This document shows, piece by piece, positions 7,359-14,935 of a stretch of 38,980 bases of DNA; the stretch's first letter is position 1; each line of letters begins with the position of its first letter. The stretch is taken from positions 1 through 38,980 of the forward strand of contig JANXMN010000137.1 in NCBI GenBank assembly GCA_025354605.1, read 5' to 3'. Origin of the DNA: Hymenobacter sp. (GTDB lineage: Bacteria; Bacteroidota; Bacteroidia; Cytophagales; Hymenobacteraceae). Below the pieces are notes generated by a model. That model saw nothing but the letters and a program-made list of their open reading frames with translations. It ran no database searches and was not told the origin of the DNA. Both the position numbers and the translations under genes were made by a program.

Positions 7359-7558
7359 ATGCCTTTACTTATCGATAAGCAGTTCCTGCTGCGGCTGGCT
7401 GTAGCCTTCAACATTGGGGGGGCATTGCCACGGTGCACTGGCCGGAAGGCTGGTTGGTGGTAGGTGGCGGCCGCAACGGCAGGGAGTTCCGCTTTCTGCT
7501 GATTGCCGGCCTGCTCGCCATCGCCCCGTTGCTGCCCACGAATAGCCCGGCCTTGTGA
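7359..7558 (+). pseudogene. Broken DoxX-family membrane protein remnant
   Basis: ATG 7359 begins MPLLIDKQFLLRLAVAFNI, then runs into a tract of seven G (7416-7422), after which the reading continues sensibly only in another frame: ATVHWPEGWLVVGGGRNGRE, FRFLLIAGLLAIAPLLPTNS, ending at TGA 7556-7558. A TVH..GW....GG.NG.EF stretch followed by a hydrophobic LLLAALLAL-type helix is typical of the end of DoxX-like membrane proteins. Those are usually 120-150 aa; only about 66 codons remain, so an internal part is missing as well as the frame being shifted. A sequencing slip in the G tract could explain the shift but not the missing part. Confidence 0.55.
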
Positions 7559-8016
7559 TTACGCTCAAAAAATTCGCCCCCCCCCATCAGCCCTTTCTCG
7601 ACGCGCTGTACCGCAGCAGCCGCGAGCCGGAGCTGCGGCTCACCAACTGGAGCGAGGAGCTGAAAACGGCTTTTTGCCGCATGCAGCAGTTGGCCCAGCT
7701 GGCCGACTACGGCCGCCAGCCCGGGGCCAGCCACCAGGTCATCTTCCTCAAAAAAAACCCAGTCGGCCGGCTCTTCAGCTGGGAATCAGCCGTCGAAATT
7801 CGCCTGGCCGACATCACCGTGCTGCCCAGGTTTCGGGGCAAAGGCATCGGCCGCGCGGCCCTAACGGAGCTGATTGCCACGGCCCGCGTCAAAAAGAAGC
7901 CCCTGACCCTGCACGTCGCGCCCGGCAACCCAGCCCAGCGGCTTTACGCCAGCCTCGGTTTTCAGCCAGTGCGGGAGGCCAGTGGCACGCTGCTCATGGA
8001 GCTGCTGCCCGGCTGA
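7555..8016 (+). CDS. GNAT-family N-acetyltransferase
   Basis: 153 aa, start GTG 7555 overlapping the stop of the DoxX-like remnant (TTGTGATT), a layout suggesting former translational coupling. The acetyl-CoA-binding motif A is clear: ADITVLPRFRGKGIGRAALT (about 86-105) with the R-G-K-G-I-G pyrophosphate loop. Motif B follows in LHVAPGNPAQRLYASLGFQP, with the YASLGF turn typical of GNATs, and the C-terminal strand ends LLMELLPG. The substrate (small molecule or protein N-terminus) cannot be told. No ATG is available near the 5' end, so GTG is inferred. Confidence 0.85.
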   Translation: MITLKKFAPPHQPFLDALYRSSREPELRLTNWSEELKTAFCRMQQLAQLADYGRQPGASHQVIFLKKNPVGRLFSWESAVEIRLADITVLPRFRGKGIGRAALTELIATARVKKKPLTLHVAPGNPAQRLYASLGFQPVREASGTLLMELLPG

Positions 8017-8041
8017 GGAAGTGCAACCGGGGCCGCCAAAG

Positions 8042-8049
8042 TATCTTTG
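8042..8049 (+). promoter_or_regulatory. Bacteroidota -7 box (TATCTTTG) for sbcD
   Basis: Exact TAnnTTTG match 16 nt before the sbcD ATG at 8066, giving a very short leader. It supports 8066 over the longer open frame from 7982, which would overlap the GNAT gene. Confidence 0.55.
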
Positions 8050-8065
8050 GGATTCACTCTACCTC

Positions 8066-9319
8066 ATGCGCGTTCTTCATACCGCCGACTGGCACCTCGG
8101 CCAGCACTTCCTCACCGGCCAGGAGCGCACCACCGAGCAGCAGGCGTTTCTCGACTGGCTGCTGCGCCTGGTGCAGGAGCAGGCCATTGATGCGCTGGTG
8201 ATTGCCGGCGACGTGTTCGACTCCCAGACGCCCTCTTACACGGCGCAGGAGCTGTACTACACCTTCCTGGTGAAGATGCAGGCCACCGGCTGCCGCGACA
8301 TCGTGGTGGTGGGCGGCAACCACGACTCGCCCACCATGCTCAACGCCTCGCGCCAGCTGCTGCGGCAGCTGCGCATCCACGTGGTGGGTGGCGTGCCCAC
8401 CGACCCCACCGAGCAGATTATCAGCCTGCGCTACGCCGATGGCCGGCCCGGCCTGCTGGTGTGCGCCGTGCCCTTTTTGCGCGACCGCGACATCCGCCTG
8501 GCCCGCGCCGGCGAAACGCCCGACGAGCGCCAGCTGCGCATCCGCCAGAGCATTGCCGACCACTACGCCGCCCTGGCCGACCACGACCTCGTGCGCGGGC
8601 AGCGCGCGCTCGATGTGCCGGTGCTGGCCACCGGTCACCTCTACGCGGCCGGCGGCGAGGCCCGCGAAGGGGCCGAGCGCGACGTGCACATCGGCGGGCT
8701 GGGGCTGGTGGGGGCCGAGCATTTCCCGGCGGCCTTCGACTACGTGGCCCTGGGCCACCTGCACCGCCCGCAGGTGGTGGGCGGCCGGGCCCACATCCGC
8801 TACTCGGGCTCGCCGGTGCCGCTGTCCTTCACCGAAGCCGACGACAAGCAGCAAGTGCTGCTATTGGAGTTCAAGGGGGCCGGGGTGCCCGCCATTACGG
8901 CGCTGCCGGTGCCGGTTTCGCGCCGGCTACAGCGCTTCCACGGCACGCTCGACGAGGTGGAGGCCGACCTGCTGGCCTACGACAATTCGGCTTTCGCGCT
9001 GGTGGCCTGGGCCGATGTGCTGGTGCGCTCCGACGAAACCCCGGCCGAGGTGCAGCGCCGCGTGCAGGCGGTGCTGCGGCTGCAACAGCTACAGGTGGTG
9101 GCCCCGCGCGGCGTGCGCCACCAGCGCGCCACCGAAGTGCCCGACCTGGCCACCGATGCCACCCCGCTGGCCCTGCTGCACGAGCTAACGGTGGACGAGG
9201 TGTTTGCCCGGCGCGTGGCTGGCCTGCCGCCCGAGCGCGCCGCCCAGCTCACGGCCACTTTTGGCGAGCTGCGCCAGCTGCTGAACGAAGCCGACCCACT
9301 GGCCTGGAGCGGCGAGTAG
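8066..9319 (+). CDS. sbcD: Exonuclease subunit SbcD (Mre11-type nuclease)
   Basis: 417 aa, close to the family size. All phosphodiesterase motifs are present in order: MRVLHTADWHLGQHF (D8, H10), IAGDVFDSQ (D49), VVGGNHDSPT (N85, H86, D87), ATGHLYAAGG, then VALGHLHRPQ and YSGSPVPLSFTE, the last two highly characteristic of SbcD. The C-terminal part ends with the conserved ELTVDEVFARRVAG. With SbcC it forms the Mn-dependent ATP-driven double-strand nuclease that trims hairpins and blocked DNA ends. sbcC lies downstream but is separated by another gene, so the pair may not be one transcription unit here. Confidence 0.97.
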   Translation: MRVLHTADWHLGQHFLTGQERTTEQQAFLDWLLRLVQEQAIDALVIAGDVFDSQTPSYTAQELYYTFLVKMQATGCRDIVVVGGNHDSPTMLNASRQLLRQLRIHVVGGVPTDPTEQIISLRYADGRPGLLVCAVPFLRDRDIRLARAGETPDERQLRIRQSIADHYAALADHDLVRGQRALDVPVLATGHLYAAGGEAREGAERDVHIGGLGLVGAEHFPAAFDYVALGHLHRPQVVGGRAHIRYSGSPVPLSFTEADDKQQVLLLEFKGAGVPAITALPVPVSRRLQRFHGTLDEVEADLLAYDNSAFALVAWADVLVRSDETPAEVQRRVQAVLRLQQLQVVAPRGVRHQRATEVPDLATDATPLALLHELTVDEVFARRVAGLPPERAAQLTATFGELRQLLNEADPLAWSGE

Positions 9320-9344
9320 CCGGGCGGTTACCCGTGCGCCCGGC
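9319..9344 (+). terminator. Stem-loop directly after sbcD
   Basis: GCCGGGCG (9319-9326) pairs perfectly with CGCCCGGC (9337-9344) around a 10-base loop and starts within the sbcD stop codon. There is no T tract after it (GGAAAG), so termination or mRNA-end protection is a guess. Confidence 0.35.
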
Positions 9345-9431
9345 GGAAAGTACCCTTGCCTGCTACCTTTACTTGTCCGGCCCAGTGCTGGGTAATTATT
9401 TTTCCTTTTTCATCATTCCCTCTCTCTTGTT

Positions 9432-9902
9432 ATGAACAAGAAATTATCTGCATTGAGCTTGTTTTTGCTGCTGGTCGTTGCCGACCAGGCGCAGGCCCAG
9501 GCTTCTCTAATTGCCAACGGCCTGGTGGCCGCGTTCAACCTGGGCCGCATGGCCGCGCGCAAGAATGCCGCGGCGGCCAGCTTGCCCACGGCAACGACTG
9601 AACAATACCGCAGCCATTCGTTTCCGATGCTGCGGACCCCGGCCGAGCTGCTACCCAAAAAGGGGGCGGCCGAAGTAACGGCCGTGGAAACCCAACTCGA
9701 CCACTTTCACACCGCCCTGCGCGCCGATTCGACCAGCACGCTGTGTACGCCCGAGCAGCTCAAGACTTTTCAGGCATCCATTGCCAGCCTGGCCCGCGCA
9801 CAGTCGAAGTGGGACTTGCAGACTTACCAGCAGGAGGCCACCTTTTACCTGGCTGAAGATGTGCGGCGGCAGCATACGGCTGCTCCGGCACCCGCCAAAT
9901 AG
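9432..9902 (+). CDS. Small secreted protein of unknown function
   Basis: 156 aa from ATG 9432 with a clear signal peptide (LSALSLFLLLVVADQAQAQA). The mature part is Ala-rich, charged and probably helical; it contains TLCTPEQLKTFQASIASLAR, faintly recalling the TPEQ segment of the Spy-like proteins at 738 and 1358, and ends in Ala/Pro (HTAAPAPAK). No other motif. A possible weak -7 box (TACCTTTA) lies at 9364-9371. The gene sits in the same orientation between sbcD and sbcC, with structured gaps on both sides, so it is probably an independent insertion rather than part of the nuclease system. Confidence 0.7.
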   Translation: MNKKLSALSLFLLLVVADQAQAQASLIANGLVAAFNLGRMAARKNAAAASLPTATTEQYRSHSFPMLRTPAELLPKKGAAEVTAVETQLDHFHTALRADSTSTLCTPEQLKTFQASIASLARAQSKWDLQTYQQEATFYLAEDVRRQHTAAPAPAK

Positions 9903-9933
9903 GTTATTTTCAACCGAATTATAGTTGACTCCG

Positions 9934-9970
9934 CGCCCGCCTGGCCAGCTACCCGCTGGCGGGGCGGGCG
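9934..9970 (+). other. GC-rich stem-loop just upstream of sbcC
   Basis: CGCCCGCCTGGCCAGC (9934-9949) pairs with GCTGGCGGGGCGGGCG (9955-9970), with two mismatches, around a five-base loop. It ends 12 nt before the sbcC ATG and is followed by TACTTTC. It may terminate the small secreted-protein gene or be a 5'-leader structure of sbcC. Confidence 0.5.
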
Positions 9971-9982
9971 TACTTTCAGGCC

Positions 9983-12900
9983 ATGAAAATTATCAGCGTC
10001 CGTTTCGCTAACCTGAATTCGCTGCCCGGGCCGTTTCTGATTCGCTTCGACGAAACGCCCTTGGCCGATACGGGCCTGTTTGCCATCACCGGCCCCACCG
10101 GCGCGGGCAAAAGCACCCTGCTCGACGCCATTTCGGTGGGCCTCTACGGCCGGGTTCCGCGCCACGACCGGCAGGTGGGCGAGATGGTGAGCCGCCACGC
10201 GCCGCACGCGTTTTCGGAAGTGGAGTTTGAAGTGCACGAAACCAACCCCGACACCGGCGTGGTGGCCCGGGTGCGCTACCGCTCGCGCTGGGAGGTGAAG
10301 CGCAAAACCCGCGGCGACGACAAGGGCGGCCTGGGCCAGGATGCCATGACGCTGGTTTTGAGCCCGTCGGAGGTGGCCGTGGTGAGCGGCAAGGAGTTGG
10401 TGCCGACGCGGGTGAGCGAGCTGTCGGGGCTCGATTTCGGGCAGTTCGAGCAGGCCGTGCTGCTGAGCCAGGGCAAGTTTGCCCGTTTCCTGCACGCCCC
10501 CGAAAAAGAGCGCAGCGCCCTGCTCGAAAAGATGACCAACGTGGGCATCTACTCGCGCCTGTCGGTGGCGGCGTTTGAGAAAGCCCGCGCCGAGCAGCAG
10601 CTCACCCGCGAGCTGCAGATTCGCCTGGAAGCCACCCGCCTGCTGGCCGACGAGGAGCGGGCCGCCCTCGAAGCCCAGCTCGACGAGCTGCACCAGCAAA
10701 CCGAGCAGCACTACGAAGAGCAGCAGGAGCTGACCCTGGGCCTGACCTGGCGCACCATTCTCGACCAGCTCGACCGCCAACTGGCCGATACCGGCCGCGA
10801 AGCCGAGCGCCTGCGCCGCGACGATGACACCCTGCAGCCTGCTTTCGCCCGCCTCGACGGCCACCTGCGGGCCGCCGCCGTAGCCGCGCCGCTGGGCCTG
10901 GCCGATGCGGCCGCCACCGAAGTACGCCGCGACGAAAACCAGCTGGCTGAGCTGGCCGCCGCCCTGCCCGCGCTCGGCCTGGCCGCCGACAATGCCGCTA
11001 CCGCCCACGCCCAGGCCACCGCCGCCCACGCCGCCGCCCAGGCCGAGGAAGACCGCCTGCGCCCCATCCTCGGCCTGGCCCAGCAGCACGATGCCGCCCT
11101 GGCCGCCGCCCGCCACCAGTTGGAACTCAGGCAGGAGGACCACGCCCAAACCCGCCAGCAGCACGAGCGCGCCGAAGCCGAGCTGGGCCGCGAAGCCCGG
11201 GAAATTGAGCAGCTGCAAAGCCAGGATGCCACCCTGAACAACTGGCTGATTGCCCACAGCGCCGAAAACGACCTCAAAAACCAGGTACTGGCCCTCGACC
11301 GCGAAATCATCGACCTGCTGGCTGCCCAGAAGGAAACCGCGGCCCGCGAAGCCACCCGCGCCGAGCTGGCCAAAGCGCAGACCCAGGTAGCCGCCGATTT
11401 GCGCCGCCAGCAGGGCCTCGAAACCGAAGCCCTGGCCCGCCAGCAGGCCATTAAGGACGAAGGCCAGCCCTGCCGCACCGAGCGCGACGCCCTGCTGCTG
11501 GGCACCACCCCCGCCGCCCTGGCCCAGCGCGCCGACGACCTGAGCGCCCACCGCCAGGGCTTGCAGCAGCTCCTGCCCAAAGCCGAGGCAGCCCACGAGC
11601 AGCACACCCGCGCCGAGGCCCTGGCCGGCCAAATCGAGCAGGCCGCCCCGGCGCTGGTGGCCGCCCAAACCAGCGTCACTCACCTCGAAACGCGCCGCGC
11701 CGATGTGCAGGCCCTGCTCGACAGCTACCGCCGCGAGCTGCGCACCCAGCAGGCCCTGGCCGACCTCAACCAGCACCGCCAGCAGCTTCGGCCCGGTGAG
11801 CCCTGCCCCCTCTGCGGGGCGCTCGAGCACGCCTTCGCCGCCGACTTTGCCGCCGAGGCCGACGAGCAGGAGCGGCGCGTGCAGCAGCAGGAGCTGGCCC
11901 TGAATGGCCTCGACGACGAGCTGCGCCGGGCCGCCACCGCCCTGGCCCGCGCCCAGGCCGAGCAGCAGCAGCGCCAGCAGCAGCAGCAGCAGGCTGCCGA
12001 GGCCGCCGCCACTGCCCGCCAGCAAGCCGCCAGCCTGGCCGCCGCCCTCGCTCCTGCGCCCACCCGGCCCGATGATGCCGCCGCCGTGCGCGCCCTGCTC
12101 GAAACTGCCAGCCGGGAGCAGGCCGCCGCCGCGACGGCCCGCCGCCGGCTGGCCGAACTGGATGAGCTGCTGGAAAAGCTGCGCGACCAGTACGTGCAGG
12201 AAGGCGAAGCCGCCGCGGCCGCCCAGCGCGAGCTGCCGCGCCTGCTGGAGCGGCAGGAGGCCACCGAAAAAGACCTGGCCCGGCTGGCCGACGAGCTGGC
12301 CTACTGGCAGGAGCAGGCGGGGATTTTCCAGCAGTCGGTGCGTGATATTCTGGCCCCGCACCAGCTAGTGCTGCCCCTGCGGCCGCCCTACGACGGCCTG
12401 CTGGCCACCCTGCGCGAGCGCGCCGACCACTACGAGGCCCAGGTGCAGGCCCTGAACGAGCTGGGCAAGGCCCTGGTGGCCAAAACCAGCCAGCACCAGG
12501 CCCGGGCCGGCGCGCTGGCCGAGCGCGCCGCCCAGCTGGCCGCCGCCACCGCCCAGCTGCAGGCCGACCAGCGCGCCATCGACGAGCAGCAGGCGGCCCG
12601 CCAGGCCCACTACGCCGGCCCCGACCCGGCCGCCGCCACCGGGCAGCTGCGCCAGGCTACCCAGCGGCTGGCCGATGCTGCCCAGCGCAGCCAGGCGCAG
12701 GCCGCCGCCGAGCGGCAGGTCCTGGCCATCCGTCAAAACGCCCAAACCGCCCTGCAGGCCCAGCTCGCCACCCACCGCGCGGCCCTGGAAACCTGCCTAA
12801 CCCAGCTGGCTGAAGCCCTGGCCGCCGCCGGCCTGGCCTCGGTAGCGGAGGCCCGCGCCCTGCTGCTGCCCGCGGCCGAAGCCGAGTTGCTGGCCCAGCG

Positions 12901-13696
12901 CCGCCAGCAGCACCTCACGGCCACTACGGCCGCCGCCCAGCGCCTGGCCAGCCTCGCCCACGAGCTCAACAGCCACGCCGAGGCGGCCGTTACGGCCCTG
13001 AATTCGGCGCAGCTGGCCGCCCAGCTCCACGCCCTTTCGCTGGCCGATGACCTATTGCAGCAGAAGCTGGGGGCCGTAGCCAACCAGCTGAAGCAGGACG
13101 ACGATGCCCGCCAGCAGCTGGCCGCCGGCCTGGCCGAGCTGCAGCTGCGCCGACAGGAAGAGCAGCGCTGGCAGGATTTGAGCGAGCAGATTGGCTCGGC
13201 CCGGGGCGACAAGTTCAGCCAGTTTGCCCAAGGGCTCACCCTCAGCCACCTGGCCCGGCTGGCCAACCTGCGCCTGCGCCAGCTCACGGGCCGCTACACT
13301 ATTCTGAAAACCCCCAACCGCAACCTGGAGCTGCAAATCGTCGACCACGACCAGGCCGACACCGTGCGCCCGATGGCTTCGCTTTCGGGCGGCGAAAGCT
13401 TTCTGGTGAGCCTAGCCCTGGCCCTGGGGCTGAGCGAGCTGGCTGGCCATCAGGCCCGCATCGAGTCGCTGTTCATCGATGAGGGCTTCGGCACGCTCGA
13501 CCCCGACGCCCTCACCACCGCCCTCGATGCGTTGGAGCGCCTGCAGCACTCGGGTAAAATGATTGGCATCATTTCACACGTATCCGACCTGAAGGAGCGC
13601 ATTGGCACCCAGATTCGGGTGCGGCCCGGAGCCGGCGGCAACAGCACGGTACACTTGGTTGATGCGCGCGGCACCGAAACCGACTGCGCCACGTAA
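9983..13696 (+). CDS. sbcC: Exonuclease subunit SbcC (Rad50-type SMC-like ATPase)
   Basis: 1237 aa. The N-terminal half-ATPase starts MKIISVRFANLNSLPG and holds the Walker A loop GPTGAGKST (37-45), with the Q-loop region LSQGKFARFLHAPEKERSAL further on. Two very long Ala/Gln/Glu-rich coiled-coil arms flank the zinc hook CPLC (Cys608, Cys611). The C-terminal half has the ABC signature LSGGESF (about 1134-1140) and Walker B LFIDEGFGTLD (D1166, E1167), then the His-switch region IGIISHVSDLKERI. It partners SbcD in ATP-dependent DNA-end and hairpin processing. The arms are longer than in E. coli SbcC (about 1050 aa), within the range of Bacteroidota versions as far as I recall. Confidence 0.97.
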   Translation: MKIISVRFANLNSLPGPFLIRFDETPLADTGLFAITGPTGAGKSTLLDAISVGLYGRVPRHDRQVGEMVSRHAPHAFSEVEFEVHETNPDTGVVARVRYRSRWEVKRKTRGDDKGGLGQDAMTLVLSPSEVAVVSGKELVPTRVSELSGLDFGQFEQAVLLSQGKFARFLHAPEKERSALLEKMTNVGIYSRLSVAAFEKARAEQQLTRELQIRLEATRLLADEERAALEAQLDELHQQTEQHYEEQQELTLGLTWRTILDQLDRQLADTGREAERLRRDDDTLQPAFARLDGHLRAAAVAAPLGLADAAATEVRRDENQLAELAAALPALGLAADNAATAHAQATAAHAAAQAEEDRLRPILGLAQQHDAALAAARHQLELRQEDHAQTRQQHERAEAELGREAREIEQLQSQDATLNNWLIAHSAENDLKNQVLALDREIIDLLAAQKETAAREATRAELAKAQTQVAADLRRQQGLETEALARQQAIKDEGQPCRTERDALLLGTTPAALAQRADDLSAHRQGLQQLLPKAEAAHEQHTRAEALAGQIEQAAPALVAAQTSVTHLETRRADVQALLDSYRRELRTQQALADLNQHRQQLRPGEPCPLCGALEHAFAADFAAEADEQERRVQQQELALNGLDDELRRAATALARAQAEQQQRQQQQQQAAEAAATARQQAASLAAALAPAPTRPDDAAAVRALLETASREQAAAATARRRLAELDELLEKLRDQYVQEGEAAAAAQRELPRLLERQEATEKDLARLADELAYWQEQAGIFQQSVRDILAPHQLVLPLRPPYDGLLATLRERADHYEAQVQALNELGKALVAKTSQHQARAGALAERAAQLAAATAQLQADQRAIDEQQAARQAHYAGPDPAAATGQLRQATQRLADAAQRSQAQAAAERQVLAIRQNAQTALQAQLATHRAALETCLTQLAEALAAAGLASVAEARALLLPAAEAELLAQRRQQHLTATTAAAQRLASLAHELNSHAEAAVTALNSAQLAAQLHALSLADDLLQQKLGAVANQLKQDDDARQQLAAGLAELQLRRQEEQRWQDLSEQIGSARGDKFSQFAQGLTLSHLARLANLRLRQLTGRYTILKTPNRNLELQIVDHDQADTVRPMASLSGGESFLVSLALALGLSELAGHQARIESLFIDEGFGTLDPDALTTALDALERLQHSGKMIGIISHVSDLKERIGTQIRVRPGAGGNSTVHLVDARGTETDCAT

Positions 13697-14005
13697 TGCC
13701 CCCCCGCGGCACTAGTTGAATTCAACCATTTAACATTCAATTAATATAAATTAGCTGCCCGCAGCCAATGCTGGGCAAGGATTAATTTGTCCAACGCCGT
13801 AAATCCGTGGCCGAGTTTTTTGGCGCGTTCGCCGAGCAAAACCCTGTTTCTGGTACCAAGGCGAGGAATATTTACACCTATTTTGGTGAATCTCATTTGC
13901 TTTGCGTTTGAGTTGCTAGTATCTTGGCAGGCAAACCACTGACTCGATGCATTTTCAACTACTCTGATATTCCCCTTTCTTCTCATCTTTTTTCGTTTTT
14001 TAATT
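13697..14005 (+). other. AT-richer intergenic region after sbcC
   Basis: 309 bp markedly richer in A/T than both neighbours. I see no RNA gene. A minus-strand frame of 51 codons (13896 to 13741) exists but has no recognisable homology. A possible promoter for the next gene is listed at 13896-13927. The end of the region is T-rich (TTTTTTCGTTTTTTAATTATG). Confidence 0.5.
13896..13927 (+). promoter_or_regulatory. Possible Bacteroidota promoter for the gene at 14006
   Basis: TTTG at 13896-13899, a 20-bp spacer, then TATCTTGG (13920-13927), one base away from TAnnTTTG. The leader would be about 75 nt. Confidence 0.3.
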
Positions 14006-14443
14006 ATGAAGTCTCGCCTGACACTTCCATTGCTTCGTAAACTACCGCTCGCGGTGCTGTTCGTGGGCTTGCTGCTGCTGGGTGTCGCGCCCACCGCCCA
14101 GGCCCAGACCTGGATGGTCAGCACCACCGCCCAAATCAAGCTGGGCGTGCTTGACAAATACGGGCAACTGGGTACCTACGAGGCCACTTTCGTCGTGCAC
14201 AACGAGCGCAACGGCAAAGACTATTACCTCGTGAAGCAGCTCGCCAAAGGCCAAAGCGGCGTCGATGTGCTGTTCCCAACCGACCCTTCCGACCCCGAGT
14301 ACTTCAAGTCGGAAAAAGGCGAAGCGGCCGTTCCCGCACCCGGCCGCTATACCTGGGAGTGCCGCGTGAAAGGCGTACGGGCCGTAGGCGGCCACTTCAC
14401 TTTCCCCGAGGTCGGCAACGATGTTTCAGTGGTGCAGCGCTAA
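14006..14443 (+). CDS. Secreted protein of unknown function, 145 aa
   Basis: Begins with a strong signal peptide (LPLAVLFVGLLLLGVAPTAQ, cleavage near AQAQ). The mature part of about 110 residues looks all-beta: TYEATFVVHNERNGKDYYLV, then GVDVLFPTDPSDPEYFKSEK, and a final strand pair around GRYTWECRVKGVRAVGGHFT and FPEVGNDVSVV. The spacing suggests a small beta-sandwich, but I recognise no family. It is monocistronic: an AT-rich leader lies before it and a strong terminator at 14490 after it. Confidence 0.75.
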   Translation: MKSRLTLPLLRKLPLAVLFVGLLLLGVAPTAQAQTWMVSTTAQIKLGVLDKYGQLGTYEATFVVHNERNGKDYYLVKQLAKGQSGVDVLFPTDPSDPEYFKSEKGEAAVPAPGRYTWECRVKGVRAVGGHFTFPEVGNDVSVVQR

Positions 14444-14489
14444 GCCTGGTTTGCTTATTCCTTGAAGATTTCGCTGAAATTACTTTGAA

Positions 14490-14514
14490 AGCCCGGCCGT
14501 TGGCCGGGCTTTTT
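14490..14514 (+). terminator. Rho-independent terminator
   Basis: AGCCCGGCC (14490-14498) pairs perfectly with GGCCGGGCT (14502-14510) around a three-base loop, followed by TTTTC. It separates the secreted-protein gene from the thioredoxin gene. Confidence 0.9.
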
Positions 14515-14549
14515 CGTTTCATCAATTTCCCTTACCAAACGCTTTTCCG

Positions 14550-14861
14550 GTGCCCCGCAAGTCCTTTTCCGAGCTCATCAACAGCCCCGGCATGCCCGTG
14601 CTGGTTGATTTTTTTGCTACCTGGTGCGGCCCCTGCAAAACCATGGCCCCTATTCTGGAGCAGGTGGCAGCCCAGCACGGCGGCAAGCTGCGCATCATCA
14701 AAATTGATGTGGACCGCAACCAGGCCGTGGCCCAGCAATACCGCGTACAGAGCATCCCCACGCTGATTCTGTTTCATAAAGGCCAGCCGGTGTGGCGGCA
14801 GGCCGGGGTGGTGCCTGCCCCGCAGCTCGCGCAGGCCCTGCGGCCCTTTATGGACCAGTAG
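14550..14861 (+). CDS. trxA: Thioredoxin
   Basis: 103 aa, the classic size. The active site is VDFFATWCGPCKTMAPILEQ with Cys26 and Cys29; the buried Asp that assists catalysis is D20 and the cis-Pro loop is QSIPTLILF. Helix alpha-4 and the C-terminus (PAPQLAQALRPFM) complete the fold. The start is GTG at 14550; the first in-frame ATG is at residue 15, inside the fold, so GTG is required. It reduces protein disulfides in the cytoplasm using thioredoxin reductase, which is not in this window. No promoter box was seen in the 35 bp after the upstream terminator. Confidence 0.95.
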   Translation: MPRKSFSELINSPGMPVLVDFFATWCGPCKTMAPILEQVAAQHGGKLRIIKIDVDRNQAVAQQYRVQSIPTLILFHKGQPVWRQAGVVPAPQLAQALRPFMDQ

Positions 14862-14904
14862 GGCGGCCGCGACAAACTATCCGACCGACGGTGGCGTTGG
14901 GGGG

Positions 14905-14912
14905 TACCTTTG
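14905..14912 (+). promoter_or_regulatory. Bacteroidota -7 box (TACCTTTG)
   Basis: Exact TAnnTTTG match, 23 nt before the ATG of the TonB receptor at 14936. It supports that start rather than the frame's earlier opening at 14792, inside trxA. Confidence 0.55.
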
Positions 14913-14935
14913 TGCTTCGCCCTGATTACTGCTGT

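Noticed and set aside
9845-12361. 838-codon minus-strand open frame antisense to sbcC
   Set aside because: Its Gly/Leu/Ala/Gln-rich product is the shadow of GC-rich coiled-coil codons of sbcC, whose motifs are all in the plus frame.
13741-13896. Minus-strand frame of 51 codons in the gap after sbcC
   Set aside because: It lies in AT-richer DNA and reads without stops, but the product resembles nothing I know, and the opposite strand carries plausible promoter sequence for the gene at 14006.
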